DNA from: Algoriphagus chordae
GTDB taxonomy: Bacteria; Bacteroidota; Bacteroidia; Cytophagales; Cyclobacteriaceae
Length of the DNA: 64,000 bases
Assembly: GCF_003254055.1 (NCBI RefSeq)
Contig: NZ_QKZT01000024.1
Span: 16,496 to 80,495 of the forward strand
Direction of reading: 5' to 3'
The notes beneath the pieces were generated by a model. That model had not been told where the DNA came from, did not search any database, and was given only the letters and a program-made list of their open reading frames with translations. This document shows, in pieces, positions 43,684 to 53,549 of the stretch. The position numbers and the translations under genes were made by a program. The stretch's first letter is position 1. Every line of letters begins with the position of its first letter.

Positions 43684-45429
43684 TTAATAGCCTTGGTTTT
43701 GCACTAAGAAGCCATCTTCGCTAGATGCGCCATCAATAGCTTTTTGAGGAATCGGGAATAATCGTTTGTAGACATCTGTATCTGTTTTCTCAGTCCAGCT
43801 ACCTTCATATTTACCAAATCTGATTTGATAGTTTCTTCTGAACCCTTCCCAATACAATTCAAAGCCTGTCTCACGGAAAAGTATATCCAAATCAATAGCA
43901 GTCAAGGCAGCTGGAGTTTGATCTGGACGTGCATTTCTTGACGTTCTCAAAGTATTGATATCAGCCAATGCACCAGCATTGTCACCTTTTCTCAACTTCG
44001 CCTCAGCACGCATCAAATAAATCTCACCCAATCGAACCAGGACTAAGTCAACGCTGCTGTAGCTACAGCAATTTGGAGCAGTATGGCTAAACTGATATTT
44101 TGAGAACCGGTATCCGGCATTATGTAAGCTTCCTTCGTTAGTGAAATCCACTTTTAGCGTATGGTCAACGTATCGAATGTCGGCACCACTACTTCTTCTA
44201 TTGATTACTGGATAGATTCTTACTTTACCAGCATCGTCAGTCAAAATATTTCCACCATCATCCTTTCTAGGACCCCAAATGATATCTCGTAGGATCCCTC
44301 TGTTTATTTCAAACTTTGTTGCTTCTATCGAATAGTAATGATCTGAATCATTGTTTGGGTTTACACCCGTAAGATCCTGAAGATCCTCAGGGATAATTGT
44401 ATTCTCTTTGAAGAAACGAGCATCTGCATCAGCTGGGTCTACATTGCCATAAGCATCTACCCAAGTCTGAAAGAAATCAGGAGTGACTGCTACTGCATCA
44501 GTTCCACGCGTGTTTGGAAATTCCGGTCTTGGTATTAGATCACCTGATATCGGCCAGTAAGCCCATCTACTATGCTCTGTCTCAAGTACACCTCTTTGGT
44601 CAAGTGAAAATATAACTTCAGGATTATAATGGTTATCATCACTGAACAAGTCAAAATATTCAGCAGATAGTGTATTCGGTCCATTAATAATGTTGTCTGT
44701 GTATTGAATCACCTTATCCATATCAGCTGATTGAAAATCAGGTGTACCATATGGATCTCTGTAAACTGCCGCATTTAGGTATAGACGAGCCAACAAAGAG
44801 CTTACTGCATTCTTGTTCAATCTACCTGGTCCTTTGTCACTTCCGATTACATCAACTACAGACAATAATTCGCTTTCGATGTAACTGATCGCCTCTTGCC
44901 CTCTAAGAACGTCTGATGTTTGGTCAGATCCTTCCTTCTTCAATACAAGGCCCCAATTATCAAGAGCCAGCATATTGAGATAAGCCTTCATAGCTATCAT
45001 CTCATAAAGTGGATCTTGTGCTGCTGAATTTCCTTTTTCAACTTCTATGCGCAATCTTTCCTCTGCCAATACCGCCCTAGATAAAGTCAAAGTGATGTAA
45101 GTCCAGGCATCTCCTACCAAGCCATTGCTTGGCGTCATAAGGTGCTGATGAACGGATATAAATTTACCGCCATCAAACCAATCCGTACCTCCACGATAAG
45201 GAAGTATCCCTTCATCTGAGGCAACCTCCTGAAGGCCAAAATTAACTGTGTGTAACCACACTTGACGTAGCATACCGTAAACTGGAGCTATGGATCCACT
45301 GACAACTTCAGCTTGGCCAGTTCCCGTCAAGGACTCATCAAGAATGTCTTCATTTAAGTCGGTACAACCGAAGAAAGCGAATGCAAATGCAGCTATCGGA
45401 AGTAGTTTATAAAATCTTATATTTTTCAT
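43684..45429 (-). CDS. SusD/RagB-family lipoprotein (third pair)
   Basis: 581-residue surface lipoprotein, longer than the other two SusD proteins here. Lipidation site F-F-G-C (Cys22). Typical motifs are VLVRLGEIYLMRAEAKLRKGD, ADINTLRTSRNA, R-E-T-G-F-E-L-Y-W-E-G-F-R-R and the final P-I-P-Q-K-A-I-D-G...Q-N-Q-G-Y. Lies 45 bp after its SusC. A possible extra loop region is seen around 230-330. The ligand is unknown; context places it beside exported phosphoesterases. Confidence 0.95.
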   Translation of the reverse strand: MKNIRFYKLLPIAAFAFAFFGCTDLNEDILDESLTGTGQAEVVSGSIAPVYGMLRQVWLHTVNFGLQEVASDEGILPYRGGTDWFDGGKFISVHQHLMTPSNGLVGDAWTYITLTLSRAVLAEERLRIEVEKGNSAAQDPLYEMIAMKAYLNMLALDNWGLVLKKEGSDQTSDVLRGQEAISYIESELLSVVDVIGSDKGPGRLNKNAVSSLLARLYLNAAVYRDPYGTPDFQSADMDKVIQYTDNIINGPNTLSAEYFDLFSDDNHYNPEVIFSLDQRGVLETEHSRWAYWPISGDLIPRPEFPNTRGTDAVAVTPDFFQTWVDAYGNVDPADADARFFKENTIIPEDLQDLTGVNPNNDSDHYYSIEATKFEINRGILRDIIWGPRKDDGGNILTDDAGKVRIYPVINRRSSGADIRYVDHTLKVDFTNEGSLHNAGYRFSKYQFSHTAPNCCSYSSVDLVLVRLGEIYLMRAEAKLRKGDNAGALADINTLRTSRNARPDQTPAALTAIDLDILFRETGFELYWEGFRRNYQIRFGKYEGSWTEKTDTDVYKRLFPIPQKAIDGASSEDGFLVQNQGY

Positions 45430-45474
45430 TTTTTTTATGCTTTTCTGTATGATTTACTAATCATCAATTTCTTT

Positions 45475-48400
45475 TTAGAACATTAAATTAAGGCTGAGCG
45501 AAAATGTTCTTGCTCGTGGATAAGTAAAACGATCTATACCAAAAGTTTGAATTCCAGCTGAAGTAGCACCAGTGTTGACTTCTGGATCAAATCCTGAATA
45601 ATCTGATATTACAAATAGGTTTTGACCAGTAAGCGCAAATCGAGCGCTTTGAAAAACATTGCCCAATCCGACTTTATCTGTATTCAGATTATAAGCCAGC
45701 GTAGCATTATTCAATCTAAAGAAAGAGCCATCTTCCAAGAATCGGGTTGACACCGTGTTGGAATTGTTAAACGATTCTTCTGGAAACTCAGTAGCAAAAT
45801 CGGTGGTATTATTTGACCTAGACAACTGTGCTTTGGTAAACAAAGACATGGCGGTGTGATTGTAAATCTTGCTTCCAGAAGTACCGTTGAAGTTCATCCC
45901 CAAATCGAATGATTTGTACCTGAAGTTCATTTGGATACCATAGATAGATTTAGGAATTGCACTTCCCACTACACTACGATCATTATCTAATACTGCACCA
46001 TCTCCATTGATATCTTTGAATTTGTTCAAGCCATCTTCACCAATCCCATCAAACTGTAGCATGTAAAATGCACCTATTGGCTCGTTATTGATATACCCGT
46101 TAATGGTTGCTCCAGTCTGACCAGCACCTTGCGCTGCTCCAGTAGTCAATACTGAATAGGGAGAATCTTTTACTTCGTTTTGGATAAAGGTAATGTTACC
46201 TCCGATGCTGTAAGAGAAGTCTCTTGACTCGTCGCTGTTATAATTCAAGCCCAACTCAAAACCTGAGTTATGGATTTTCATATTCTCGATATTATTCCAA
46301 TAAGTAGAAGTAGGCTGTACTGGATCCGCTGGAACTACTTCCAACAAGATGTTAGAAGAAACCTTGTTGAAATAATCTACCGTACCTGTCAATCGATTAT
46401 TGAAGATTGCGAAATCAACTCCTAAGTCAAACTGTGTAGATACTTCCCACTGCAAATTTGGGTTTGCTAAACGTGTAAATACAATTCCGTATGGATATCC
46501 ATCCAGTGAATTAGCATCCGTATCTATCGGGTAAGTACTCAAACTCCCAGCGCCTGTAGCCAATCTATCTTCTGAATAACTTGCTTTTGTGATCTTAGAA
46601 GGAATCTCTTGGTTACCTGTTTTTCCCCAGCTTGCTCTCAACTTAAGATTGCTGAAACCAGAGTTTGCCATGAAATCTTCTTTGCTAATATTCCAGCCCC
46701 CAGCGAATGATGGGAAGTAACCATACTTGTTATTATCTCCGAATTTGGAAGATCCATCAGCACGGAAAGTCGCTGTAAACAGATATTTATCGTCGAACAC
46801 ATAGTTTAGTCTACCAAAGAAAGACTGTAACTCATTTCTTACTGCAGAGGAATTCACTGTGGTAGGATATTCGGTCGTACTGTTGTGATCCTGATATCTA
46901 GGTTCAATATTATTGTCTGCAAAACCTCTGTAGGACGTGATTCTAGTTTCATCCAAAAAAGTCTGGTAAGAATGCCCAGCCAAAACAGTCACGTTGTGCT
47001 TGTAGTTATTCCAGTTATACGTAAGCGTATTCTCTACCAGCTTGTTAGCATTCGAACTAATCGCCACATCAAGAGAACCATCTGAAATATTTGATTCGTT
47101 GATTACGGCGGTGTAAGGCTTATATTGCTGATATCTATCTGTGCTTGAGTAATCTACACCAAGATTAGCTTTATACACCAAACCGTCCAAAATCTCAATG
47201 GAAGGTGCGATGGTAGCTAAAATACGATTGTTAGCAGCATTGTCACTGTACAAATCATACCTAGCAAACGGATTCAATGCATTAGTATTTAACAAGGTAG
47301 GCTCACCGTCTGTGTAAGGGGCTACCGTTGGGTTCAAGCTAAGCATATCGCTTATAGTCGATGTGATGCTCGGTCTCAAATTCTCTGTATGGGATGCAGT
47401 TAGATTATAATCTACATTTAGTCTACCATTCCAAGCCTTCTGATTCATGTTCAGTTTTCCAGAATAACGCTTCAATTCGCTATTCTTCAAGATACCTTCT
47501 TGATCCTGAAAACCAACTGACGCGAAATAGGAAAAGCTCTCCTTGTTGGCTCCACTCATCGAAAAATTGATATCATTTGAAATACCAGTTTGCGTTAATT
47601 CATCCTGCCAATCCGTATTAGCACCGAAATCTAGCAGTGCTCCACCTGCAGCCACAACTTCTCCACGAAACTCATCCGCACTAAAAACATCTATCTTATT
47701 TGCCATAGAAGATATCCCTGTAGATGCGGAGAAATTCATCTGACTTCTTCCGTCTTTACCTTTTTTCGTAGTGATAACGACCACGCCATTAGATGCTCTA
47801 GATCCATAAAGTGCCGTAGCACTAGCATCCTTCAGCACATCCATTGACTCGATATCATTCGGGTTAAGGAAATTTAGCGGATTAGAAGCTACGCCTGTAG
47901 AGGAATTATCAAGCAAAAAGCCGTCAACTACATAGAGCGGCTGAGTTCCCGAACGTAAACTTCCAATACCTCTAATGATTACATTTTGAGTAGCTCCAGG
48001 TTCTCCAGAGGTAGCAGAAATGTTAACACCAGCCATTTTCCCTTGCAAGAGATCAATTGGATTGGAAACCACACCTTGGTTAAAATCTTCTCTTTTCACC
48101 GAACCTATTGCTCCAGTGACATCTGATCTTTTCTGAGTACCATAACCTACCACAACCAACTCATCTAATTGCGTAGCATCTGGCTGCAACTGAACGTCCA
48201 TAATTGATTGGCCATTTACTGAGATTTCCTGTAGAATGTATCCCACATATGAAATTTGCAGCACGGCATCTTCTCCTACCTCAATTGTATATTTCCCATC
48301 AAGGTTTGTAACCGTACCTTCTAATGTTCCCTTAATCCGAACCGTAGCACCAGGAAGTGGCTCTCCGGTTTCATCAGTTACAATACCAGAAACAGGCTGC

Positions 48401-48558
48401 TGTACAGATCCTAATTTTGTAACAGAGAAGTTGTTGTGTAGCTCCCCATCGTATTCAATACTCCTGGCGACTAGGCGCGATGGGCTAGAGACTCCAGCCC
48501 ACATCACCATACACGCAGACGCATAGAGGATTTTAGAAAATCGTAATTTTGAATTCAT
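45475..48558 (-). CDS. SusC/RagA-family TonB-dependent transporter (third pair)
   Basis: 1027-residue outer-membrane transporter. Signal segment about residues 8-25, then an N-terminal regulatory-like domain with V-S-G-I-V-T-D-E-T-G-E-P-L-P-G-A-T-V, linker D-E-L-V-V-V-G-Y-G-T-Q-K-R-S-D-V-T-G, plug with I-I-R-G-I-G-S-L-R and VLKDASATALYGSRASNGVV, and a barrel ending L-S-L-N-L-M-F. The open frame reaches 48633. I chose ATG 48558, which puts a normal signal segment at the start; the extra 25 residues upstream look non-coding and contain a hairpin. First gene of the leftward operon with susD 43684. Confidence 0.94.
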   Translation of the reverse strand: MNSKLRFSKILYASACMVMWAGVSSPSRLVARSIEYDGELHNNFSVTKLGSVQQPVSGIVTDETGEPLPGATVRIKGTLEGTVTNLDGKYTIEVGEDAVLQISYVGYILQEISVNGQSIMDVQLQPDATQLDELVVVGYGTQKRSDVTGAIGSVKREDFNQGVVSNPIDLLQGKMAGVNISATSGEPGATQNVIIRGIGSLRSGTQPLYVVDGFLLDNSSTGVASNPLNFLNPNDIESMDVLKDASATALYGSRASNGVVVITTKKGKDGRSQMNFSASTGISSMANKIDVFSADEFRGEVVAAGGALLDFGANTDWQDELTQTGISNDINFSMSGANKESFSYFASVGFQDQEGILKNSELKRYSGKLNMNQKAWNGRLNVDYNLTASHTENLRPSITSTISDMLSLNPTVAPYTDGEPTLLNTNALNPFARYDLYSDNAANNRILATIAPSIEILDGLVYKANLGVDYSSTDRYQQYKPYTAVINESNISDGSLDVAISSNANKLVENTLTYNWNNYKHNVTVLAGHSYQTFLDETRITSYRGFADNNIEPRYQDHNSTTEYPTTVNSSAVRNELQSFFGRLNYVFDDKYLFTATFRADGSSKFGDNNKYGYFPSFAGGWNISKEDFMANSGFSNLKLRASWGKTGNQEIPSKITKASYSEDRLATGAGSLSTYPIDTDANSLDGYPYGIVFTRLANPNLQWEVSTQFDLGVDFAIFNNRLTGTVDYFNKVSSNILLEVVPADPVQPTSTYWNNIENMKIHNSGFELGLNYNSDESRDFSYSIGGNITFIQNEVKDSPYSVLTTGAAQGAGQTGATINGYINNEPIGAFYMLQFDGIGEDGLNKFKDINGDGAVLDNDRSVVGSAIPKSIYGIQMNFRYKSFDLGMNFNGTSGSKIYNHTAMSLFTKAQLSRSNNTTDFATEFPEESFNNSNTVSTRFLEDGSFFRLNNATLAYNLNTDKVGLGNVFQSARFALTGQNLFVISDYSGFDPEVNTGATSAGIQTFGIDRFTYPRARTFSLSLNLMF

Positions 48559-49202
48559 AAATTTAAGTGTTGGATGACTAAGATTTTTTTTACTCAGAGC
48601 CTTCGTACTGGCTCCCTTTTCCGATGGGGTCAAAAGTATATTATATCCTATTCTACCATGTTAAGGCAGCTTTAGGCTTATATTAATTAAAGCAAAGAGC
48701 ACATTAAAAAAGCCATCAGCTTAGTGACTCAAGTCTCTCTTACCCAATATCATTTACCGATAAACACCTAAAAAATAGAGACTTAAGAGAAGTATAAGCA
48801 GGAGCCAAAAAAACACAACTTACGAACCACTGTGGCTCAGGGATGAGTAAAATGAATTCATTTGTTCTCTCTAAGAATGATGTAGCTCTTCGCGCCTAAA
48901 AATTTCATCTCCTATGTTAATTCAAGAAATTGAAATCTGACTAAAACAATCAAATTCATAATCATTAAATAAAGAAAATCTCATACATCGCATTGAGTTT
49001 TCCTTACATACGCCCTTTCAATTTCATCCTTTTTTAGAAAGGCAGTTGAGACCGATAATTTTTCTGAATCCGAACAGGCTCTAACAAATCCTTCTTCAAA
49101 CTCTGATTAGATTTGCAATACTGGCATAAAACCCGCTATACTTTAACTATTAGTCCGTGTAAACTAATTTGCAGGTAATTAATTCGAAATAATCCTTAAA
49201 CA
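48559..49202. promoter_or_regulatory. Control region between third susC and beta-barrel protein gene
   Basis: 644 bp with no clear gene. Close to susC, on the minus strand, GAGCC...GGCTC (about 48599-48616) can form a small hairpin followed by A-rich sequence. About 48730-48784 holds inverted AAGTCTCT and AGAGACTT. Promoters for both directions must lie here but are not identifiable by eye. Confidence 0.4.
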
Positions 49203-50996
49203 GTGCCAAAATTGTCCATAAAAGCTCTTTTCATAGTACTTATGCTCCTAGGCATGAGGGAGGAACTTTTTGCCCAAGATGAAAATGACAGTTCAAAAGT
49301 TTCGATCACTCAAAAAGCACTTGACAAAGGAATTGATTTGATCACCCGATCTACTAGAGATACGGTCTTGGTAGAGAAGTCTGAGGAGAAATTTCTGCCC
49401 TTCGAAGGAATGATCATTCGCACAATAAATATTGAGACTGTGGGTTTTGATTTTTCTATCTATGGAAACCAGAAGCCTATCGTCCAAAAGGTAGGTAGAA
49501 TAGCTAACAAGCTTCATACAAATACTCGGGAGAAAACTATTCGCCAACATCTTTTCATCAAACCAAACCAACCTTTAAACCCTTACAAGCTTGGTGATAA
49601 TGAGCGATTCCTCCGAGATCAGCGATTTATCCTTGAAAGCAGAATAATAGTAAGCCCCGTAGCAGACACTGACTCTGTGGATCTCACAGTAGTTACTCGC
49701 GACGTATTCAGTATTGGAGCCTCTGCTGGAGGAAGTTTCCCTACTGCCCCACTTTTAAAACTTTACGATGCAAATTTAGATGGAAGGGGACAAGGATTAG
49801 AATTCGACATTCTCTATGACCATGACAGAAAACCTAGGACAGGTTTTGGCCTGGCCTATTCCAAAAGTAGTCTAATGGGAAGTTTGGCAGACTTAGTGAT
49901 TTATTACACACAGTTGAATTCTGGGGTAAGCCTTGGCGAAGAGAATGAATTTTCCACAGGAATTAAAATCGACAGGCCGCTAGTTTCTCCATATGCCAAA
50001 ATCGCTGGTGGTGCAGGCTGGAGTCAAAACTGGTCCCAGAATGTGGATTCAAAACCAGATTCAGCATTTTTAGATTACAGATACAACATTGCGGATGTTT
50101 GGGCTGGTTACAATTTTGGGTCAGAAAAAGCTACTCGCAATAGAAGACGGGAATTCGTAGCCTTAAGACTTTTTGATGGTGATTTTATAGATAAGCCAAA
50201 CCAAGAAGAAGTGATAGATGAACGTAGATATAATGATAATAAAGGAGTCCTGGGTGAATTCACCTTTTATCAACAGGATTTTTTCAAAACTCAATATGTC
50301 TATGGATTTGGACGTACAGAGGACGTTCCTTCTGGCTATAACCTCTCCTCCACCTTGGGATACATGAAAACCATGTCGATTTCAAGGCCTTACACAAGTA
50401 TTAAATTGAATTATAAAGGAGCATCGAAAAACGGAAGCTTCTACGAATTAACTATGAATATGTCCACCTACTTTAGACATAGTATTTGGGAAGATGCTGT
50501 CATTCAAACTGGGGGATCATACTATACTCAGGCTTTTTCGATCGGAAAATTCAAAATGAGAAATTCTGCTTCGGCTTATTACACCCAACTCTTCAACAGA
50601 GTCACAAACGATTGGCTCACTATCGATGGAAATATCATTCCAGGCTTACGCGTGGAAGAGTTAGATGCTACCCAGCGAATTTCCTTGGGATTTGAATCAA
50701 GCCTGTACACGCCATGGTCATTGATTGGATTCCGAATAGCCCCCTTTGCATCCTATTATTGGGCGAAATTAAAATGCCCTAGCTGTGAAAATCAGTACCA
50801 AAACTTCACCGGAATAAGTCTTGGGATGAGAATACGAAATGAAAATTTGATATTCGGAACGATGGAAATAAAGGGAACTTTTATTCCAAACGATGATGAA
50901 GGCAAATCCAAATTCGCTGTTAGCTTCCGTAAAAACCTGAGATTCAGAAAATCAGATGTCTATGTAACTAAACCTGACTTGATCAATTATAATTGA
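49203..50996 (+). CDS. Outer-membrane beta-barrel protein, Omp85/BamA-like (unassigned)
   Basis: 597-residue exported protein. Signal segment about 5-24 (ends L-F-A-Q). The N-terminal part (about 65-185) has the pattern of a POTRA-like domain (M-I-I-R-T-I-N-I-E-T-V-G-F, then L-F-I-K-P-N-Q-P-L-N and R-F-L-R-D-Q-R-F-I). The rest, about 195-590, is rich in alternating hydrophobic and aromatic beta strands like a surface barrel (G-A-S-A-G-G-S-F-P, F-Y-Q-Q-D-F-F-K-T, F-A-V-S-F-R-K-N-L-R-F). This recalls Omp85-family proteins but one POTRA is much less than BamA carries. Start is GTG 49203. Role unknown; it stands alone between two susCD-type and esterase units. Confidence 0.7.
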   Translation: MPKLSIKALFIVLMLLGMREELFAQDENDSSKVSITQKALDKGIDLITRSTRDTVLVEKSEEKFLPFEGMIIRTINIETVGFDFSIYGNQKPIVQKVGRIANKLHTNTREKTIRQHLFIKPNQPLNPYKLGDNERFLRDQRFILESRIIVSPVADTDSVDLTVVTRDVFSIGASAGGSFPTAPLLKLYDANLDGRGQGLEFDILYDHDRKPRTGFGLAYSKSSLMGSLADLVIYYTQLNSGVSLGEENEFSTGIKIDRPLVSPYAKIAGGAGWSQNWSQNVDSKPDSAFLDYRYNIADVWAGYNFGSEKATRNRRREFVALRLFDGDFIDKPNQEEVIDERRYNDNKGVLGEFTFYQQDFFKTQYVYGFGRTEDVPSGYNLSSTLGYMKTMSISRPYTSIKLNYKGASKNGSFYELTMNMSTYFRHSIWEDAVIQTGGSYYTQAFSIGKFKMRNSASAYYTQLFNRVTNDWLTIDGNIIPGLRVEELDATQRISLGFESSLYTPWSLIGFRIAPFASYYWAKLKCPSCENQYQNFTGISLGMRIRNENLIFGTMEIKGTFIPNDDEGKSKFAVSFRKNLRFRKSDVYVTKPDLINYN

Positions 50997-51084
50997 GTCC
51001 AAAAACTTTGGGAAAAGATAGTAATTCCTTAGCTTTTAATAAATTACCTATTTAACACTTGGTATTTAGATCTCAGCACAACTT

Positions 51085-52275
51085 ATGACAGTGAAACCCG
51101 CGCTAACTCTTCTTTTTTTAATTCTTACATATTCTTTTTCTATGGCTCAGAACAACCCTAATTACGACGAAAGCAAGGTTCCAGATATCACGCTTCCAGA
51201 TCCATTCGTAAGCTTAGGAGGCAAACTCATCAGTACGCAACAAGATTGGGAGGAAATCAGAAGGCCAGAGATCTTGAATCTTTTCCGCGAGCATGTCTAC
51301 GGAAATATCCCTACTGACTTTGATGAAATTTCTTTTGAAGAAGTACAGGAAAGTCAAAATCCTTATCCTGAAAAAGCCATTCTAAAAGAAGTAAACATTA
51401 CAGTTTCCAGAAATGGTAAATCGCATACCATGCGTCTGAACCTATTCCTTCCCAAAACTGCCAAAAGTCCATTCCCTATATTCCTACTCATCAATCACCG
51501 CCCAAAGCATTCAGACGGATCACTTGTAGAGGAAGGTTTTTGGTCAGCTTCTGAACTAATCAATCGAGGCTATGCCACCGCTTCTTTCCATGGAGAGACA
51601 GTCGCTCCAGATGATGCAGAACGATATTCCGAAGGAATCCTGCAAACACTTTATCCTGAAGAGTTAGAAAAAAGCGATGGTATGAAAACACTGGGCGCTT
51701 GGGGATGGGCAGCGATGCGTGCGATGGATTACTTCGAACAAAACCCAATGATTGACAGCAAAAGGTCCGCTTTAATTGGTCACTCTAGAGGAGGTAAAGC
51801 CACTCTATGGGCAGCGGCGAATGACTTGCGCTGGTCTGTAGCTTTCCCAAATGAGTCAGGATGTGGTGGAGCAGCAATCTCACGAAGAAAGTATGGCGAA
51901 ACCCTCGCAGTTATTAATACGAGTTTCCCTCATTGGTTTGCCGATAACTTCAACGCTTACAACGGTGCAGAAGAGACGCTCCCAGTGGATCAGCATATGC
52001 TTGCTGCACTTATTGCGCCTCGCGCTGTCTATTTCGCCAGCGCTCGGGGAGATCAATGGGCAGACCCAAAAGGCGAGTATATTTCCATGCAATTAGGTGC
52101 TCGGGTTTTCTCCGAAATCTATGATCAAGATGTTAACTTCCCACTAGCTTTCGAAGAACTTAAGAACCCTATCATCCAGCCTTTTGCCGGATATCATATT
52201 CGAGAAGGAAAGCATAGCTTAACTTGGGAAGATTGGGAGCATTTTATAGATTTTGCTAAAATCCAGTGGAGATAA
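51085..52275 (+). CDS. CE15-family glucuronoyl esterase-like protein, secreted
   Basis: 396-residue exported alpha/beta-hydrolase. Signal peptide about 1-22 (ends S-M-A-Q). The nucleophile Ser lies in I-G-H-S-R-G-G-K-A (about 234), the CE15 form G-x-S-R-x-G-K. Candidate acid Glu is in F-P-N-E-S-G-C-G-G-A-A (about 260) and His in R-E-G-K-H-S-L-T-W-E-D-W (about 378). Bacterial CE15 enzymes cleave esters of 4-O-methyl-glucuronic acid, or act on other uronate or acetyl esters. It is followed by a sialidase-fold gene 70 bp later, so they may form an operon. Substrate not determined. Confidence 0.86.
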   Translation: MTVKPALTLLFLILTYSFSMAQNNPNYDESKVPDITLPDPFVSLGGKLISTQQDWEEIRRPEILNLFREHVYGNIPTDFDEISFEEVQESQNPYPEKAILKEVNITVSRNGKSHTMRLNLFLPKTAKSPFPIFLLINHRPKHSDGSLVEEGFWSASELINRGYATASFHGETVAPDDAERYSEGILQTLYPEELEKSDGMKTLGAWGWAAMRAMDYFEQNPMIDSKRSALIGHSRGGKATLWAAANDLRWSVAFPNESGCGGAAISRRKYGETLAVINTSFPHWFADNFNAYNGAEETLPVDQHMLAALIAPRAVYFASARGDQWADPKGEYISMQLGARVFSEIYDQDVNFPLAFEELKNPIIQPFAGYHIREGKHSLTWEDWEHFIDFAKIQWR

Positions 52276-52345
52276 TACAGGTAAGTACCAGACAGCCATT
52301 CTTCTTCAAAACATTAACTTCTTTAATCAAACCAATAATCAACCC

Positions 52346-53347
52346 ATGCAAACCTTACTTTTCATTCTATCCCTTTTGAGCTTTTTCCCAACAAACGAAA
52401 AGCCCACTGTCACAATTCTAAGCTCAGGATTTATCTATGAGCAAGCTCCTTTCCCCTCCTGCCATGCATCCACATTGGTGGAAACAGATCGAGGAATATT
52501 AGCTTCCTGGTTTGGCGGAACCTACGAGCGGCATCCAGATGTGAGTATTTATACTTCCCTCTTGGCTAACGGAACATGGTCTACTCCAGAAATGGTAGCC
52601 GATGGAGTGGAAAATAAAGACTTCCGAAACCCTACCTGGAACCCTGTGCTTTACAAAAATGACGCTGGGAAAATCATCCTTTTCTACAAAGAAGGCCCAA
52701 ACCCAAGAGAATGGTGGGGACTCTACAAAACCTCAGAAGATGAAGGAAAGACTTGGTCTGAAGCGATTCAAATTCCCCCTGGAATGCTAGGGCCTGTAAA
52801 AAACAAAACCGTGGAACTAGCTGATGGCACGCTACTTCACCCAAGCAGCTTCGAAACTAATGGCGTCTGGAGTATGCATGTAGAAACTACTACCTCAGAT
52901 GTTCAAAATTGGAATAAGATAGAAATCGACAATGGAGATTTTCATGCCATTCAGCCCACCGTATTATTTTATCCAAATGGCAAACTCCAAATGCTTGCCC
53001 GAACTCAAGAAGATGTAATCGGGACGACCTGGTCCTCGGATAATGGCAAAACTTGGTCCACTGTAGAATCTACTGGATTGGTTCATAACAACTCCGGCAT
53101 TGATGCGGTAACCTTAAAAAGTGGCGTTCAGTTATTGCTTTGCAATCCCATTAAAGATGGTAGAAATAAGCTTTCCCTACTGATGTCTATGGATGGCATA
53201 AATTGGGAAGAAATATATGTACTAGAAGACCAGCCAAAAGGTGAATTCAGCTACCCAGCTATCATCCAGGCTAAGGACGGTTCTGTTCACATGACTTACA
53301 CCTATAATAGGGAGAAAATAAAATATGTTGCTTTAAGCCTAGATTAG
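52346..53347 (+). CDS. Sialidase-fold (BNR/Asp-box) exo-hydrolase-like protein
   Basis: 333-residue exported beta-propeller protein. The open frame extends to 52253, but ATG 52346 gives a proper signal peptide (MQTLLFILSLLSFF). Asp-box motifs S-E-D-E-G-K-T-W and S-S-D-N-G-K-T-W are present, with a weaker S-M-D-G-I-N-W. The N-terminal P-S-C-H-A-S-T-L-V-E and W-F-G-G-T-Y-E-R are typical of bacterial sialidase-like propellers. The usual sialidase R-I-P motif is not seen, so true sialidase activity is uncertain; related proteins act on other sugar acids. A terminator follows. Confidence 0.82.
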   Translation: MQTLLFILSLLSFFPTNEKPTVTILSSGFIYEQAPFPSCHASTLVETDRGILASWFGGTYERHPDVSIYTSLLANGTWSTPEMVADGVENKDFRNPTWNPVLYKNDAGKIILFYKEGPNPREWWGLYKTSEDEGKTWSEAIQIPPGMLGPVKNKTVELADGTLLHPSSFETNGVWSMHVETTTSDVQNWNKIEIDNGDFHAIQPTVLFYPNGKLQMLARTQEDVIGTTWSSDNGKTWSTVESTGLVHNNSGIDAVTLKSGVQLLLCNPIKDGRNKLSLLMSMDGINWEEIYVLEDQPKGEFSYPAIIQAKDGSVHMTYTYNREKIKYVALSLD

Positions 53348-53371
53348 GTATAACTCTTTAAGCTAGCCAAA

Positions 53372-53408
53372 AAAACGAGCGATCTGGAAATTCCAGATCG
53401 CTCGTTTT
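53372..53408. terminator. Bidirectional terminator
   Basis: Long perfect hairpin AAAACGAGCGATCTGGA/TCCAGATCGCTCGTTTT around AAT, with A and T runs on either side. It serves the rightward sialidase-fold gene and the leftward transhydrogenase operon. Confidence 0.85.
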
Positions 53409-53549
53409 GTTATAGACTTACTAGTTGATCAAAAATCATCTTTAACCTAAAGTTAAAAGCATCAAAGTACTAGGAAATATTGCTTTTCTGAACCAATGAT
53501 TGGAGTCCCGGAAACATCGTAATTCGTAAATCAAAAATCCCACATCAAC

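Noticed and set aside
48559..48633. Longer N-terminus for the third SusC
   Set aside because: Places 25 charged residues before a complete signal segment and covers a hairpin; ATG 48558 is better.
52253..52345. Longer N-terminus for the sialidase-fold protein
   Set aside because: It overlaps the CE15 gene and precedes a good signal peptide at ATG 52346.
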